Part shown: one piece after another, positions 35,468 to 47,520 of the stretch | How positions within the stretch are numbered: position 1 is the stretch's first letter | How the letters are laid out: each line of letters opens with the position of its first letter | Assembly: GCA_025677825.1 (NCBI GenBank) | Contig: JAIXMO010000009.1 | Span: forward strand, 1-64,000 | Length of the DNA: 64,000 nt | Reading direction: 5' to 3' | Origin: Helicostylum pulchrum | Taxonomy: Eukaryota; Mucoromycota; Mucoromycetes; Mucorales; Mucoraceae | Made by a program: the position numbers and the translations under genes | The notes under the pieces: generated by a model | The model's database searches: none | What the model was told of the DNA's origin: nothing | What the model saw: the letters and a program-made list of their open reading frames with translations, nothing else

Positions 35468-38400
35468 ATGGCCACAAGGTAAAAAAAAAAAAAAATCCCC
35501 TCAAAAAAAAAAAACAGTATTTTTAAAAATGGAGAGAAATAACAAATAACTGAAAAAAGACTTGATCGATTGGTCCTGCTATTAGATACTGGATCCACCA
35601 CAGCTGTTCGACGTACAGCAGCACAACAACTTGGTGAAATTCAAAAGCAACATCCAGGAGAGTTATATAATTTACTATCAAGAGTAGTAGTTCATTTAAA
35701 GAGTAAAGCATGGGAGACACGTTTGGCTGCAGGTCAGGCATTAGAAGCCATTGCAACAAATGTACCCGCTTGGGATCCTACTGATGAAAATGCAATGGAC
35801 CAAGACGAGGAGGAAGAAGAAGATTTACATAAACTTCAATTTGATCAGTTCGATTTAGCCTCCGTTTTACAACACGGAAAACTTTTATTAGGTTCTGCCG
35901 GAAAAGAGTATGATATTGATTTTTCGGATATGACGCCTCAAGAACGTTTAGAACTTCAAAGACGTAATCTTAGAGAACGTTTAGGTCTTGGTCATCAATT
36001 TATGGATGGTATGGACGGTACTTTACCTCTTTTTTTCCATTTGTATAATAGGCATATACGTATGTAACGAAAATATTTACCGTTTTATTTTTACTGTAGT
36101 TGACTTGGTAGACGAACTAGATCTAGAAACAAAACAAATAAAAATCCAACAAACTAAATCTTCAAAGAGTCCTTCACCTTCTCCATCTACTTCAACTGCT
36201 CCTACACCTGCTGTCGCTGAAATCAACATGGCAGGTTTATCGGCTCGTGAACGTAACATGTTGAAACGAAAGTTAAAGTTGGAATCTAAAATGAAGGGCA
36301 AAAAAGAAAAGTAAGCACTTGTAAAGCAACAAGGAAAAAAAAAAAAAAAAACTATAACTTTTTTTTTCTTTTTTTTTTGTATAGAGTTCGTGTTATGGAT
36401 TTAAAAGGTAAATCAGAATACCCGACACCAAAACCTATTAAAGTCGAAACCAAAGAAGGTATAAACGCACATACAAAAAAAAACAAAAAAAAAAGTTTAA
36501 TTAAAAAGACAACAAAAAATAGAGTTTGAATTCACTGCGCAACCGCAATCAAATAAATTTGTTGTAGAAGCAAAGAAACCCGCTCCAGCAAACGAAGAAG
36601 AGTTTGATCAAGTACAACGTGATTGGTCTTTTAAAATGGTATGTGAACACTTGTGCTTAGATTTATTTGATCCAGCCTGGGAAATTCGACATGGTGCTGG
36701 TATTGGATTACGTAGTATTATGAAAGCACACGGAGAAGGTGCTGGCAAAAGAGGTACAAAAAAAATACAGCAATCAATTTTTTTTTTAGTTCTAAAAAAA
36801 CCTCTCTTTTTTTTTTGTATATATGCGTAGTGGGTAGTAAGGCTAAAAATGATGCACTTCATAATGCATGGTTAGAGGATGTAGCAATTCGGTTATTATG
36901 TGTATTTGCATTAGACAGATTTGCCGATTTCGTATCTGACCAAGTTGTTTGTCCCGTCCGCGAAACTTGCTCACAAACACTCGGTGTTGTTTTACAATAC
37001 ATGCAACCAGCCTCAGTTAAAAAAGTGCACGAAAACCTACTAAAGTTAATTAATCAAGACGACGATTCGTTTGGAGGTCGATCCATTTGGGAAGTAAGAC
37101 ACGCTGGTTTACTTGGATTAAAATACACTGTTGCAGTTCGAAAAGATCTAGTAGAGATGTTGGTAGAGGGTACAACGGGTGCTGTTATACTTGGTCTTCG
37201 AGATCATGATGATGATGTACGTGCCGTCAGTGCTGCAACATTATTACCCATCACCGCTGAATTTGTTCGTATGAGCACTACTGATCGTATCAGAGATGTG
37301 ATCACTACATTATGGGATTGTTTGGTAGATTTAAAAGATGATTTAACTGCATCTACAGGAGCTGTGATGGACCTGATCGCCAAGATGTTTGAACAACCAG
37401 GCGTGATGGAAATTGTACGCGATGGTTGCAGTTTAGGTGAATTAGTACCTAGATTACACCCATTCTTTCGACACACCATTACAGGTGTACGTATGGCCGT
37501 CCTCAACACATTATTAACCTTTCTTGAATGTGGAACATCGGCAGAATGGGTAGATGAACGTGTTTATCGTCTTGTCTTTCAAAATTTAATTGTAGAAGAA
37601 AAGACTGACATTATTGCCAAAACATTAGCTGTCTGGAAAGAACTCACCATCACTGGCAAAGTCGATTCCCAACTTGTCCTTCAGGGAACTCAAAACTGGC
37701 TTGGAAGTTGGTTTGAAATCACGATGACACCTATTGGACAACCATTAGATATCGCCTCTTACTTTTATAAACCAGCTGGAGCATTTGGTAATGGTGGATT
37801 AGATAAAAACAAGAAACCCATTAAAAAATCGTCTAGTAATCAAAGTACCATCGATGGCAGTGCTATTCGAGCTGGAACAGATGGAGAAGAAGATCCAGGA
37901 CATAATTTAGATGCTGGTATGATTGCACAAGATTTTTCATTGATTACTACCAACCAAGTCATGCGTTGTCGTATCGCATGTACCACTGCACTTGGTATGG
38001 CTATGAGCACCTGGCCCGACGATTCCATGGAGATGTCATATCAAGAAGTTCTTTTAACACTATTAACTTCACAATGGGCATTAAAACGACAATTAGGTGC
38101 TATGGCAGTAGAAGAATGGGCTAAAGCAGTTTTAAAGACTCGATACAATGCAGAATGTATTAGTCACGCTTCTTCTGACGCCGTTTTAGCTACCACACAC
38201 AATTTCCCAAAGACACTTTCTGAAGCCATGATCACCAATCTTGAAAATGCTGCTACTTACACCACTGGATTTTATTTTGAACTTGTACATGTTTTAAAAC
38301 GTATTCGAGGAGAAAGTCAAAATTTGTTAAATGCGTTTCATACCGAAGCCAAAGTACCTTTAGAGTTAATCACTACGTTACCTACGCTTGTACCTGGAGA

Positions 38401-41400
38401 GGCTTTACCAGAAAAAGGACCCTTATTTACAATCGAAACAGCTACACAAGTAGTAGGTGAAATGTTTGACCAGTTAATTGAAAAGGTACCTCGTGGTAAA
38501 GGGAGAGTGGCTTTAATTACGGCTTTAAACGAACGTCAAAAACGTGTTGTTTCTTCGATTGGATACTTTGAAGAGTTGAAACAAAAGATTGAAATTAATG
38601 TATATGCTGCTACTGCTGGTGCTGTTGTCGAACTCGGTGTTTTACCTACTAAATTAAACCCAATTATTCGTAGTGTCATGAACAGTATCAAATTTGAAGA
38701 TAATTTAGAGTTGCAACAGAGATCGGCTGCTACATTAGCTGACTTAATTGCGTTGTGTGAAAGATCCAATAACCGAGTCAACCCTAACGATAAGGTAGTA
38801 AAGAATTTGTGTACATTCTTATGTTCTGATACCACTGTAACACCAGTACTTGAAGATAACCAAGCTAAATCGGGTATCTTATCTATTCATAAAGAAGAAA
38901 GCAGTAAGCACGCACCTGTTGTCAAAGAAATTATCACGCCAGAACAAAAGGAAGCACAATTAATGAAACGAGGTGCCGAAATTGCATTACGAGAACTTTG
39001 TGATCAATTTGGTGATCGTGTATTTGAAATTGTGCCCAAATTAAAAGAATGTATCAGTGAAAAGATTATGCAAGTATTCCCTGATAATGCAGTAGGTGTA
39101 GAACAATCCGATCAATTAATTGCTAATGACTTCCAATTGGGTCAAGAGGTCATTGATTCGCTTACTATTTTAACCATGGTTGTACCTTACTTATCTCAAG
39201 GACTTTGGGAAAAGATGGGCGATATTGTGCCTTATGTCTGCAGATCACTTCAATCTTGTTACGCTGTTATTCGTAACGTCAGTGCGCGTTGTTTAGCTGC
39301 TATCGCTAATGTCATTACAACCAAAACCATGCAAGTCATTGTAGATAATGTTTTACCTCAACTAAGCAATCCTTTAAACCCATACCATCGTCAAGGTGCT
39401 TCAGAACTTGTGTATCATTTGGTTCAATTGCTAGATACCAAGATTTTACCATACACTATATTTTTGATTGTACCCATCTTGGGTCGTATGAGTGACGTAG
39501 ACGAAGCAGTACGATTAATATGTACCAACTGTTTCGCATTACTTATTAAGCTTGTGCCTTTGGAAGCAGGTATTCCCGATCCTCCAGGTATGTCTGCAGA
39601 AATGTTGGCTCATCGTGATGAAGAAAGAAAGTTCTTGGCTCAGTTACTAGATAGTTCTAAAGTTGAAAATTATGAAATACCGGTTCCTATTAATGCTGAA
39701 TTAAGAAAGTATCAACAGGAAGGTGTGAATTGGTTAGCTTTTCTTAACAAGTTTCATTTACATGGTATTCTTTGTGATGGTAAGTTTTTTCTTTTTTTCT
39801 TTTGCAAAGTGTGTTTTTTTTCTTCCCTTTATTAACGATTATGATTTAGATATGGGTTTGGGTAAGACGTTACAATCAATTTGTATTTTGGCTGGTGATC
39901 ATTTTACTAGAGCTCAAAAGTTTAAAGAAACAAAGTTACCGGAATGGGCACCAAGTCCTTCATTGGTTATTTGTCCACCTACTTTAACTGGTCATTGGTA
40001 TCATGAAATTTTAAACTTTTGTGATAATTTAAAGCCCTTGTTATATACTGGTGGTCCAGCCGAAAGAAAAAGGTTACGTGCTTCACTTCGAAAGCATGAT
40101 GTTATTATCATGTCTTACGATATCATTCGTAATGATATCGAGGAACTTTCTTCAATTACATGGAATTATTGTATTCTTGATGAAGGACATATTATCAAGA
40201 ATGGAAAGACAAAGATTACAAAAGCTATTAAAACCGTTAAATCCAATCATCGTTTAATTCTTTCCGGTACTCCCATTCAGGTAAAAAAAAAACATACACA
40301 TAAACAAGCGTTTTTTTTTTTTTTTTTACTTACATCTTTTATTTTAGAATAACGTATTGGAATTATGGTCATTATTCGACTTTTTAATGCCTGGTTTCTT
40401 GGGTTCTGAAAAGTTATTTAATGAACGATTCGGAAAACCTATTTTGTCTAGTAGGGATAGTAAGAGTTCTTCCAAAGAACAAGAGGCAGGAGCACTTGCA
40501 CTAGAGGCTTTGCATAAGCAAGTGTTACCCTTCTTATTGCGTCGTTTGAAAGAAGATGTCTTGCATGATCTTCCACCCAAGATTATTCAAGATTATTACT
40601 GCGAACTTAGTGATCTACAGGTAAAATATACATATACACGCACAAACATGTATAAATATTAAACTTTTATATATATATTTGTGTAGAAATCGTTATATGA
40701 TGAATTCGCTAAATCACAAGCAAAGACATCTGTGGAAGAAGACTTGGGTACCTCCACTGAAGTAGCTACTACAACACCCCAAAAGAGTAATAAGGGAGCA
40801 ACGCATATTTTCCAAGCATTACAATACCTTCGAAGGTTATGTAACCATCCTTTACTTGTTGTTAGTGATAAGTATCCAAATTATCAAAAAGTAAACGCCT
40901 TTTTACAAAAGACAAATACATCTATACATGATTTAGCAAATGCACCAAAATTATTAGCTTTAAAGTAAGTATATTAGCATCTATTGTTGTTTTATATAAC
41001 TCTTTCTTTTTAACCAGTGTTTACCATTTAGACAATTATTGATAGAATGTGGTATTGGTGTTACAACAACAGAATCTGATTCCGACCCAGCAGCGATGGC
41101 AGTTGGTGCAGTGAGTCAACACAGAGCTTTGATTTTCTGTCAGTTAAAACCAATGTTAGATATTATAGAAAGCGATTTATTCAAAAAGAAGATGCCAACC
41201 GTCAGTTACTTACGTATGGATGGATCTGTAGATTCGAGTAAACGTCACGAGATGGTTCAAAAGTTCAATGCTGATCCCTCTATTGACGTATTACTATTAA
41301 CAACACATGTTGGTGGTCTTGGTTTAAATCTTACAGGTGCAGATACGGTTATCTTTGTAGAACACGATTGGAACCCTATGAAGGATCTGCAAGCGATGGA

Positions 41401-41746
41401 TCGTGCACATCGTATCGGTCAAAAGAAGGTGGTCAATGTCTATCGATTGATTACAAGAGGAACTTTAGAAGAGAAAATTATGGGTCTTCAAAAGTTTAAA
41501 TTGAATATTGCTAATTCTATCGTCAATCAACAGAATTCTGGTTTACATAGTATGGATACAGATCAAATTTTGGATTTATTCAATGTTAGTAAAGATGGTG
41601 AGAACAAAAAGAAAAAGGTCGATACCACAGGTACTGAAGGTTTGGGTCCTGCTAAAGCCGTATTGGAGAACTTGGAAACTCTTTGGGATGAAAAAGATTA
41701 TGAAGAGGAATATAATATTGATAGTTTTATCAGTAGCTTAAATTAG
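35468..41746 (+). CDS. MOT1: MOT1/BTAF1 TBP-removing Snf2-family ATPase
   Basis: Ten exons: 35468-35478 (an 11-nt micro-exon encoding MAT and part of R), 35560-36008, 36100-36310, 36385-36458, 36523-36753, 36831-39779, 39850-40280, 40348-40620, 40687-40964, 41032-41746, giving about 1873 aa (yeast 1867). The N-terminus RLDRLVLLLDTGST is the MOT1 start, followed by HEAT repeats and then the Snf2 ATPase: DDMGLGKTLQ (Walker A), LDEGHIIKN (DEGH box, diagnostic for Mot1), ILSGTPIQ, and motif VI region AMDRAHRIGQKK. Mot1 strips TBP from DNA using ATP, redistributing it between promoters. The donor of exon 2 could be 9 nt later (36017) without changing frame. Large central exon of 2.9 kb. Confidence 0.95.
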
Positions 41747-41930
41747 ATTTAACTATTCTAATACAATACATAATAAAGAGATCAACTTACTATATACATG
41801 TATAAAAAAAGGAAGGGGGGAGGAGGAAGGGGGAAGGTGAATAAAATGTACCTCAATGTATGGTAATGCATTGAATAACTTGATTGTTTATATATATTTT
41901 TTATCTCTTTCTCTCTTTTTTACTTGTGTA

Positions 41931-42933
41931 ATGCATTCGACTCGTATGTCATACCCTGTTTATGAGACAGAGAGTGATAATAAAAGTAGTCAAATGTGTT
42001 CCAGTTGTTTAAGTATTACCAGCAACAACAACAGTAGTAATAACAGTAGTAGTTGTCACAGTATATCAGAAGGATCTATTTGTAGTCATTGTTCAGTACA
42101 TGAAAAACAAGAAACACACCTTAAAAAAATCAAGACTACACCAGCACATACTACTACTACTACTACTACTACTACTATGATCGAACCCATTACCACGACT
42201 ACTAAATCAATTACCAGTACCAAAAATCAAGATATGACCAATCGTAACCGTTCTAGGTGTTGTTGTTTTCGTAAAAACTCAACTTCGAGAATGATTGTTT
42301 TTTTAATATTTTTTATATTTGTATTGGGTGCCATTACAGCATTTTTCTGTTGGCCACGTACACCACGAATATCAATGGGTGGAGGAGCAAGTTCAGTTAA
42401 TAACGAACCGCCAGATTGGTGGGCAGGAGAACGATTACCTTTATCAGCACAGGACAATACAGTTATACCATCAAGACCATCGTTAAGAGGTACATGGCAA
42501 ATGAACGTTACGTTAGATAATAGAGATAATTGGATTCCGACACACATTCGTAGCCTAGAGTTTGTTTTAATGGATAGTTTAACTTTATCTAAATTTGCTT
42601 GGGCTTCTGCCTCTACTATGGTTTTACAACCCAATACGATTTCTCCAATTAGTCTAACCTTTAATGTAAACTATCAAGCTCCTGATAATACCGACCCTAC
42701 TTTTCAAAACTTGTATAATGCTTGTGGACCGTTAAAGACAACAAATGAACAAAGACCTGCTTTAAAAGTTTTATTAAAGGTATAAAAAAAATATGTGTAT
42801 TTTTTATCATTTTAAAAACTAAACTAAAAAAAAATACTATAAACAGGTGTACTTTCATCTGTTTGGGATTATGTGGACTCCGATAGTAACGGCAACACCA
42901 TATACAGGAGGAATACTTTGTCCAATTAAATAA
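41931..42933 (+). CDS. Single-pass membrane protein with LEA_2-like extracytoplasmic domain
   Basis: Two exons (41931-42779, 42847-42933) give 311 aa. The N-terminal about 115 residues are Ser/Asn/Thr-rich and Cys-spotted, including a Thr run from an (ACT)n repeat. A basic RCCCFRKNSTSR stretch precedes a membrane helix MIVFLIFFIFVLGAITAFFC. After it, WQMNVTLDNRDNWIPTHIRS, LMDSLTLSKF, LTFNVNYQAPDN and FGIMWTPIVTATPYTGGILC follow a LEA_2-like beta-sandwich pattern seen in fungal vacuolar or plasma membrane proteins. Type II topology is likely. I chose ATG 41931; 41856 would add a hydrophobic T-run-encoded segment, and 41946 is also possible. Function unknown. Confidence 0.75.
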
Positions 42934-43051
42934 ACTTCTTTGCATTAAAAGACCTTTTTTTTATCATTATTATTATTATAATTTATTTTATATTTATATT
43001 TATATATGAACACGAGTTTTTTTTTTTCAAAAAGAGAGAGAGAATAAAAAT

Positions 43052-43348
43052 TTACAGACTAGAAGTGCAGAAAAGAAAACCTTTGCCATTACGAAAATTA
43101 TAAAAGGCTTTTAACTGATGATTAGGTTTTGGATCTTCTTTTTGTTCTTGTTCTTCTTCTTTATCTAGTTCGTTTAAACAAGACTCAAACCAATTTTGTT
43201 CTAGTAATATCATATCTTCATCCTCTTGTTGTTGTTCTTCGCGTAGTAAGTTTGTGATCAGTACGTATTTACGAATCGATAGATCAATACGTGTTTGATC
43301 GTATTTTGCTAACTTTGCGTAAGATATGGATTGGATATAATTTGACAT
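43052..43348 (-). CDS. Small uncharacterised protein, possibly SERTA-like
   Basis: A single-exon 98-aa frame starting at ATG 43348. The central part YDQTRIDLSIRKYVLITNLLREEQQQ resembles the SERTA motif (basic-L-x-RK-VLI-N-LR). It is followed by an acidic Glu/Gln stretch and a C-terminal NFRNGKGFLFC. SERTA proteins are small transcription-linked regulators. The match is short and uncertain. T-rich DNA lies upstream. Confidence 0.5.
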   Translation of the reverse strand: MSNYIQSISYAKLAKYDQTRIDLSIRKYVLITNLLREEQQQEDEDMILLEQNWFESCLNELDKEEEQEQKEDPKPNHQLKAFYNFRNGKGFLFCTSSL

Positions 43349-44732
43349 TTTTTTTTTTTTGCTATGCAAAGTTTGAAAAAGAAAGAAAAAGAGCTGAAAA
43401 AAAAATTCGTTAAATATAAAAAAAAAAGGATTTTTTTTTTGTGTGAAAGGAGGTTATATGTATAAATAACAAAGTTAATTAACTTGCCACATTTACACAA
43501 ACTACTGCGGTTTAAGTACTGCAACAACAACCAAAAAAAGAACGTCCCAAAAAGCTCGCATTTTTTGACGTCGGGAATAATCAAAAATCACGACATTTAT
43601 GTATTTTGTTCCGAACTTTATCCAACTTGGTGTTATTTTTTTTTTCGTGCTAGTACTACGTGTTTATATCAATTGGAAACAGTACTTTAGGGATGTGTCA
43701 TTTTTTTTTAAAGTTGAGGCTTCTTGGTAAACCATAACTGCGGTTATAATTCGGGTCAACCCTTTTTTTTTCTTAGCGTAACGAATTTAGTTTATACTTA
43801 TAAAATTAGGATTTCACGAGATGTTATATATATTAGTTGCTTTTTTCAGGTGTTTGCTCACATGTTTACAAATTAAAAAAATAAAACGGTTTATCGATAT
43901 ACTCCCACTCCCTAATTTTTTATTACAGAAATAGCTTTTTTTTTTATTTGTGTGCGATAGTTATTTGGACAATGAAAAGGTTTACATTTTAACATTATTA
44001 GTTTTATAAAGTATTACTGTAAAAAGGGAGAATGTAAGCTATGTTTGAAACTTTTTTGACAGGTAACTAACTATATTATGACAGATCGTTATTAACCTTT
44101 TTTTTTTTTTTTTTTTTTTTTTTGCCACATATACGTCAAAAACAAATCCTTTATACAAAATCCCTGGGAATTTGAGGAATTAAAATTCAAACCAAAAGAT
44201 CAGTTTTATGGCGACATTTTTTAATTATGTGATACCACTTTAATTTGCATTCTCATTATGTGATTTTTTTTTTTAGAGTGATTGGTTCAATTGCATTGAG
44301 CGCAAAATAATAAAGGTATTTAGGTCGTACATTTTATTTAATATAATTCGTTACCAAACTGCAGTGACATGCTATGAGCAATAGTTTGTCAAAATTGTGT
44401 AACCATGCTTTTTAAGGCTTCACCAAATTTGCTTTGGTTCTCCGTTTGAAGTTCGCTTTTTTGCATTTAGCTTAAATTCGCTTTTACATCAAAGTTCACT
44501 TTTTTTCAGAAGGCAATATTATAAAAGTGTCTCTACTGTGACCCTTTCTCTAGCATCTCTGATTATTCTAGTTTTTAATTGGGTATTGTTGGAATTCAAG
44601 CAGAAATTTTTAGGCGTGTTCATGGGTTGATTTGAAAAACGCAGCGGAATATTTGAAGAGAGAAAATGCCCTTATTTAAAACCCTTAAAAGGAATTAAAA
44701 TCATTGTTAAAAGACAAAATAAAAAAAAAGCG
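43349..44732. other. Gene-poor AT-rich spacer
   Basis: About 1.4 kb with poly-T tracts (T 25-mer at 44099-44123) and no supported gene. The stretch 44280-44300 (GGTTCAATTGCATT) is shared with 58751-58764, perhaps another repeat trace. Confidence 0.45.
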
Positions 44733-44806
44733 TTCAACTTGGTCTTTATTCACATAAAAAGGAGCTTGTATGAATCAAGTTGAAGCAGCAAGTGCCTACT
44801 ACGTAT
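44733..44806 (+). repeat. Dispersed repeat A, copy 2
   Basis: Matches 19172-19245 (core AGCTTGTATGAATCAAGTT) in the same orientation. It lies 180 bp upstream of a repeat B copy, so A and B may be parts of one larger element. Confidence 0.65.
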
Positions 44807-44982
44807 ATAAAAGTGATTAACCAATAAGTACGATTATACGAAACAAAAACGGGTATAATAATAAGTAAATATATCACACGATTAAAAATGAGTTCTGTTT
44901 TATCATTTATTTATTTTTTCAACTGAACATGTACCCATTTCCCTCTGTTTTTAGGGAATTCTTAGTACACGTTCTATTTACA

Positions 44983-45178
44983 AGCTCAGAAAGAAAATAT
45001 GGCGTAATACGTTTTACGTACCTTTATAAAGTACCAAAAAAAGGTAGCCTGTTATGTATACGCTATCACAGTTGGGTAGACCACATTTGAACGTTTGTAG
45101 CAAGCGCTCTTTTGCATGGCGGTTGCTTTAAGAAGAACAGTACCATTTTGTACGAACATAAAAGAAAAAATGTATATA
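44983..45178 (+). repeat. Dispersed repeat B, copy 2
   Basis: Uninterrupted counterpart of 28707-29035. It continues directly into an open frame (45116-45319, ending ETDDPVLIFTTGNFG) that is not conserved in the other copy. Confidence 0.75.
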
Positions 45179-45338
45179 AATCAAGTATCTGATGTACGTG
45201 TTACCGTCTACGATAATCTGTTTATGAAAGCTGTTATAAAGTTTAAGGAAAACAAGTTTGGACATGTTGTAGAGACGGACGATCCGGTTCTAATCTTTAC
45301 AACAGGAAATTTTGGCTGAGATTTTAATTTTTTTAAAA

Positions 45339-45432
45339 TGTAAAAAAGTCGCATTCAAGTGAAAAAGTTGAAAACATAAAAAAGTTGAAAAAAAAATTCA
45401 AGAATTTTACAACTGTATACAACTTTTTTACA
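45339..45432. repeat. Inverted TGTAAAAAAGT motifs
   Basis: TGTAAAAAAGT at 45339 faces its reverse complement ACTTTTTTACA at 45422. Two more AAAAAGTTGAAAA units lie between. The same motif forms the array at 47055-47150, so the 1.7-kb interval between them is bracketed by related repeats. Confidence 0.6.
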
Positions 45433-45784
45433 TTTATTCTGAAAGGTCCAGCATCATGCTTTCTCATTTTTTCATTTGCTTATACACTCACTTTAAAACT
45501 TTTATTACTTATATTCTTTACATTATGTTTATTTTATTACTTTATTTTACATATATTATTTATTTAAATAAAATGATACAGAAATTCACAATAATATCTC
45601 AGGCATGCTTAACTTCCTTACTCCTGCCTTGCTTTATAATCGTCTATTTAATGTGATGCTTTACGTTAGAAATATAACTAAATTGTAAAAGTCCCTCTTT
45701 CAACAATACATTTACCATCTCTTAGGTTCTTCTAATCTTTATTTTTTTACTTCCACTGGTTGGCTTCTAATAATAATGTACTGA

Positions 45785-46923
45785 CTGTTAGTCTACTAAA
45801 TCTACAATTATTATTAGTCTTTATATTTGTATACCTGTAGTCTTCTTCTTGGTCGAGGGTCGTCCTCTCTTTCTTTGAATTGCTTTAGTGGCAGCTTCAC
45901 CTAGTACACATATTAAGGGTTAGTACAGTCAAGTTTTTTTTTTAAAAAAATATAGTTAATATGACATACCTTCAGCATGCTCAAGTAGTGGACCTTCAAC
46001 AATAGGGTTTTTAGACTAGGATCCAACAAGAGAGTAACGATATTTGATAGAGGTCCCTATGTATAAAACGTCAGTAACTTGAAAGAAATGGAGATAAAAT
46101 GTATATATTTGGACGATATTATTTTACTCTTCAAACGGATCAGTATCAGTAAAATTTTGTATATCTTCTTCTTGTTCTTCTTGCTCTTCTTGTCGCAGTA
46201 TAGTTTGAGCAGCGACTCTGTTTTCCCCTTCTTCTTCTTCATCTTCATCAATATAATATTGAGAGGTACGGTGCCACATTCTCATCAACAGCATTTTTTC
46301 TCCCCAACGGCCTGTGCACGCAGCAAGAGGTAAAAATGGCGCAGCTTTCTCCCCTAACAAAAGCTCGTCTTTCTCTTGTACATCGGATGGTAGCTTGACG
46401 AAGTTAATAGGTTTTTTAACAAGTTGTACCTCTTTTTAATAGTATACATGATAGGGTTGAGCACACCAATGTTCACATTATCTTTGCAGCAACCGTCAAA
46501 TTCTTCTTTTGCCATCAACCTTCCGATAATCCTTTCAACAAGCTTGTGATAAGTCTCCTAAACAAAATGTGTGGGGGCCTTCAAAGTTTCCTTAGTAATA
46601 CTCCTTAACGGGTACAAGTTGTCCGAAAACAAACCGTTCTATTCGACACTACCAGTAGCTTCACCCGCAAAGCACGGGCTAGACACAAACAGGTTATTTC
46701 CTACGGAAGAATAGATCATATTAATTTTATTTTCTAAAGAAGACAGTTCCTCTTTCAAAGACATATTTTCCTCTTTCGCGGCTATTGCTTCTCCTCTCAA
46801 ATCATTGATTGTTGCACCAAGGTTATTCAGCTTTCCTAAAATACTTTGCGATTCGTTCATAATAGTTCTTTGGAGCAACATTTGAACTTCAAGTAAAGTA
46901 ATGTTATTTCTTTGACTGGCCAT
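45785..46923 (-). pseudogene. Broken coiled-coil / AT-hook gene
   Basis: It starts at ATG 46923 with MASQRNNITLLEVQMLLQ and a coiled coil (SLKEELSSLENKINMI). The frame then meets a TAG (46638-46640 region) and a second TAG before VERIIGRLMAKEEFDGCC. It must change frame to reach LPSDVQEKDELLLGEKAAPF ... LLMRMWHRTSQYYIDEDEEE and an acidic tail (46360-46124). Downstream segments with good splice sites read TSIKYRYSLVGS, a TAG, then NPIVEGPLLEHAE, and finally an AT-hook KRGRPSTKKKTT (near 45870-45845). The gene was multi-exon and nuclear or DNA-binding, and now holds at least three disruptions. It could be cargo of a mobile element, given the bracketing repeats. Confidence 0.5.
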
Positions 46924-47054
46924 TTGTAGATATTGTAGTAAAAAAATTTTAAGAAAAAAAAACACAAAGAAATAGAATTACTTTTTAAAAAGAACAATTT
47001 TTATTGGTTCAAAAGAAAAATAGTGTCAATGCAAAGAAGTTTTATTGGCACTCC

Positions 47055-47150
47055 TGTAAAAAATTTGAACTAGATGTAAAAAAGTTGTTCACGCCTGTAA
47101 AAAATTTAAACTGCATGTAAAAAAGTTGTATATGTTTGTAAAAAAGTTGA
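47055..47150 (+). repeat. Array of five TGTAAAAAA units, period 20-21 bp
   Basis: Units start at 47055, 47075, 47096, 47116 and 47137, each followed by a GTTG/TTTGAA variant. The regular 20-21-bp spacing equals two helical turns, as in multi-site protein binding or subterminal transposon repeats. Confidence 0.8.
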
Positions 47151-47291
47151 AAAATCGGAGAAAAATTTCCCGTTGTGAGCTTATATGTTCTCCAGAATGA
47201 AAATAGATTTTATCAGAAAGAAAAACTTGTGTCCGTAAGAGGTAATGGGAAGTGTAATAGCTATATATAGGTTTCATAAAGCTAATAGTAA

Positions 47292-47520
47292 TATTCTACG
47301 GGACATTTCATTATTCCAATTGAATCATTTAACGGCAAATATCTGATTAAGCCGGATTGTTTTACGTACAATGGTATTCGTACAGAAAAAAAAACACGCG
47401 TGTCAAAAAGGGACAGAGCAGCTCTATATAAGCACATTTATAACAATCGGAATGAAATTACTGCTCAAATTACACTAGAAGAGTTTACTGGTGACGTAAA
47501 TACCTTCTTAAACGAGAACA
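47292..47520 (+). pseudogene. Orphan exon-like coding fragment
   Basis: An open frame of 76 codons without an ATG reads FIIPIESFNGKYLIKPDCF ... RDRAALYKHIYNNRNEITAQ ... TLEEFTGDVNTFLNEN and ends at a canonical GTAAGT donor (47521). It is preceded by an in-frame TAA at 47289. The composition looks clearly coding, but I recognise no family. It is probably an internal exon left from a dead gene. Confidence 0.4.

Noticed and set aside
35334..35549. Frame beginning MAAQKR as an alternative MOT1 first exon (splices in frame)
   Set aside because: It starts with TTG, not ATG, inside a poly-T tract; the ATG at 35468 gives a better start.
42137..42178. (ACT)n run as a structural repeat of interest
   Set aside because: It is a simple codon repeat encoding Thr in the disordered tail of the LEA_2-like protein.
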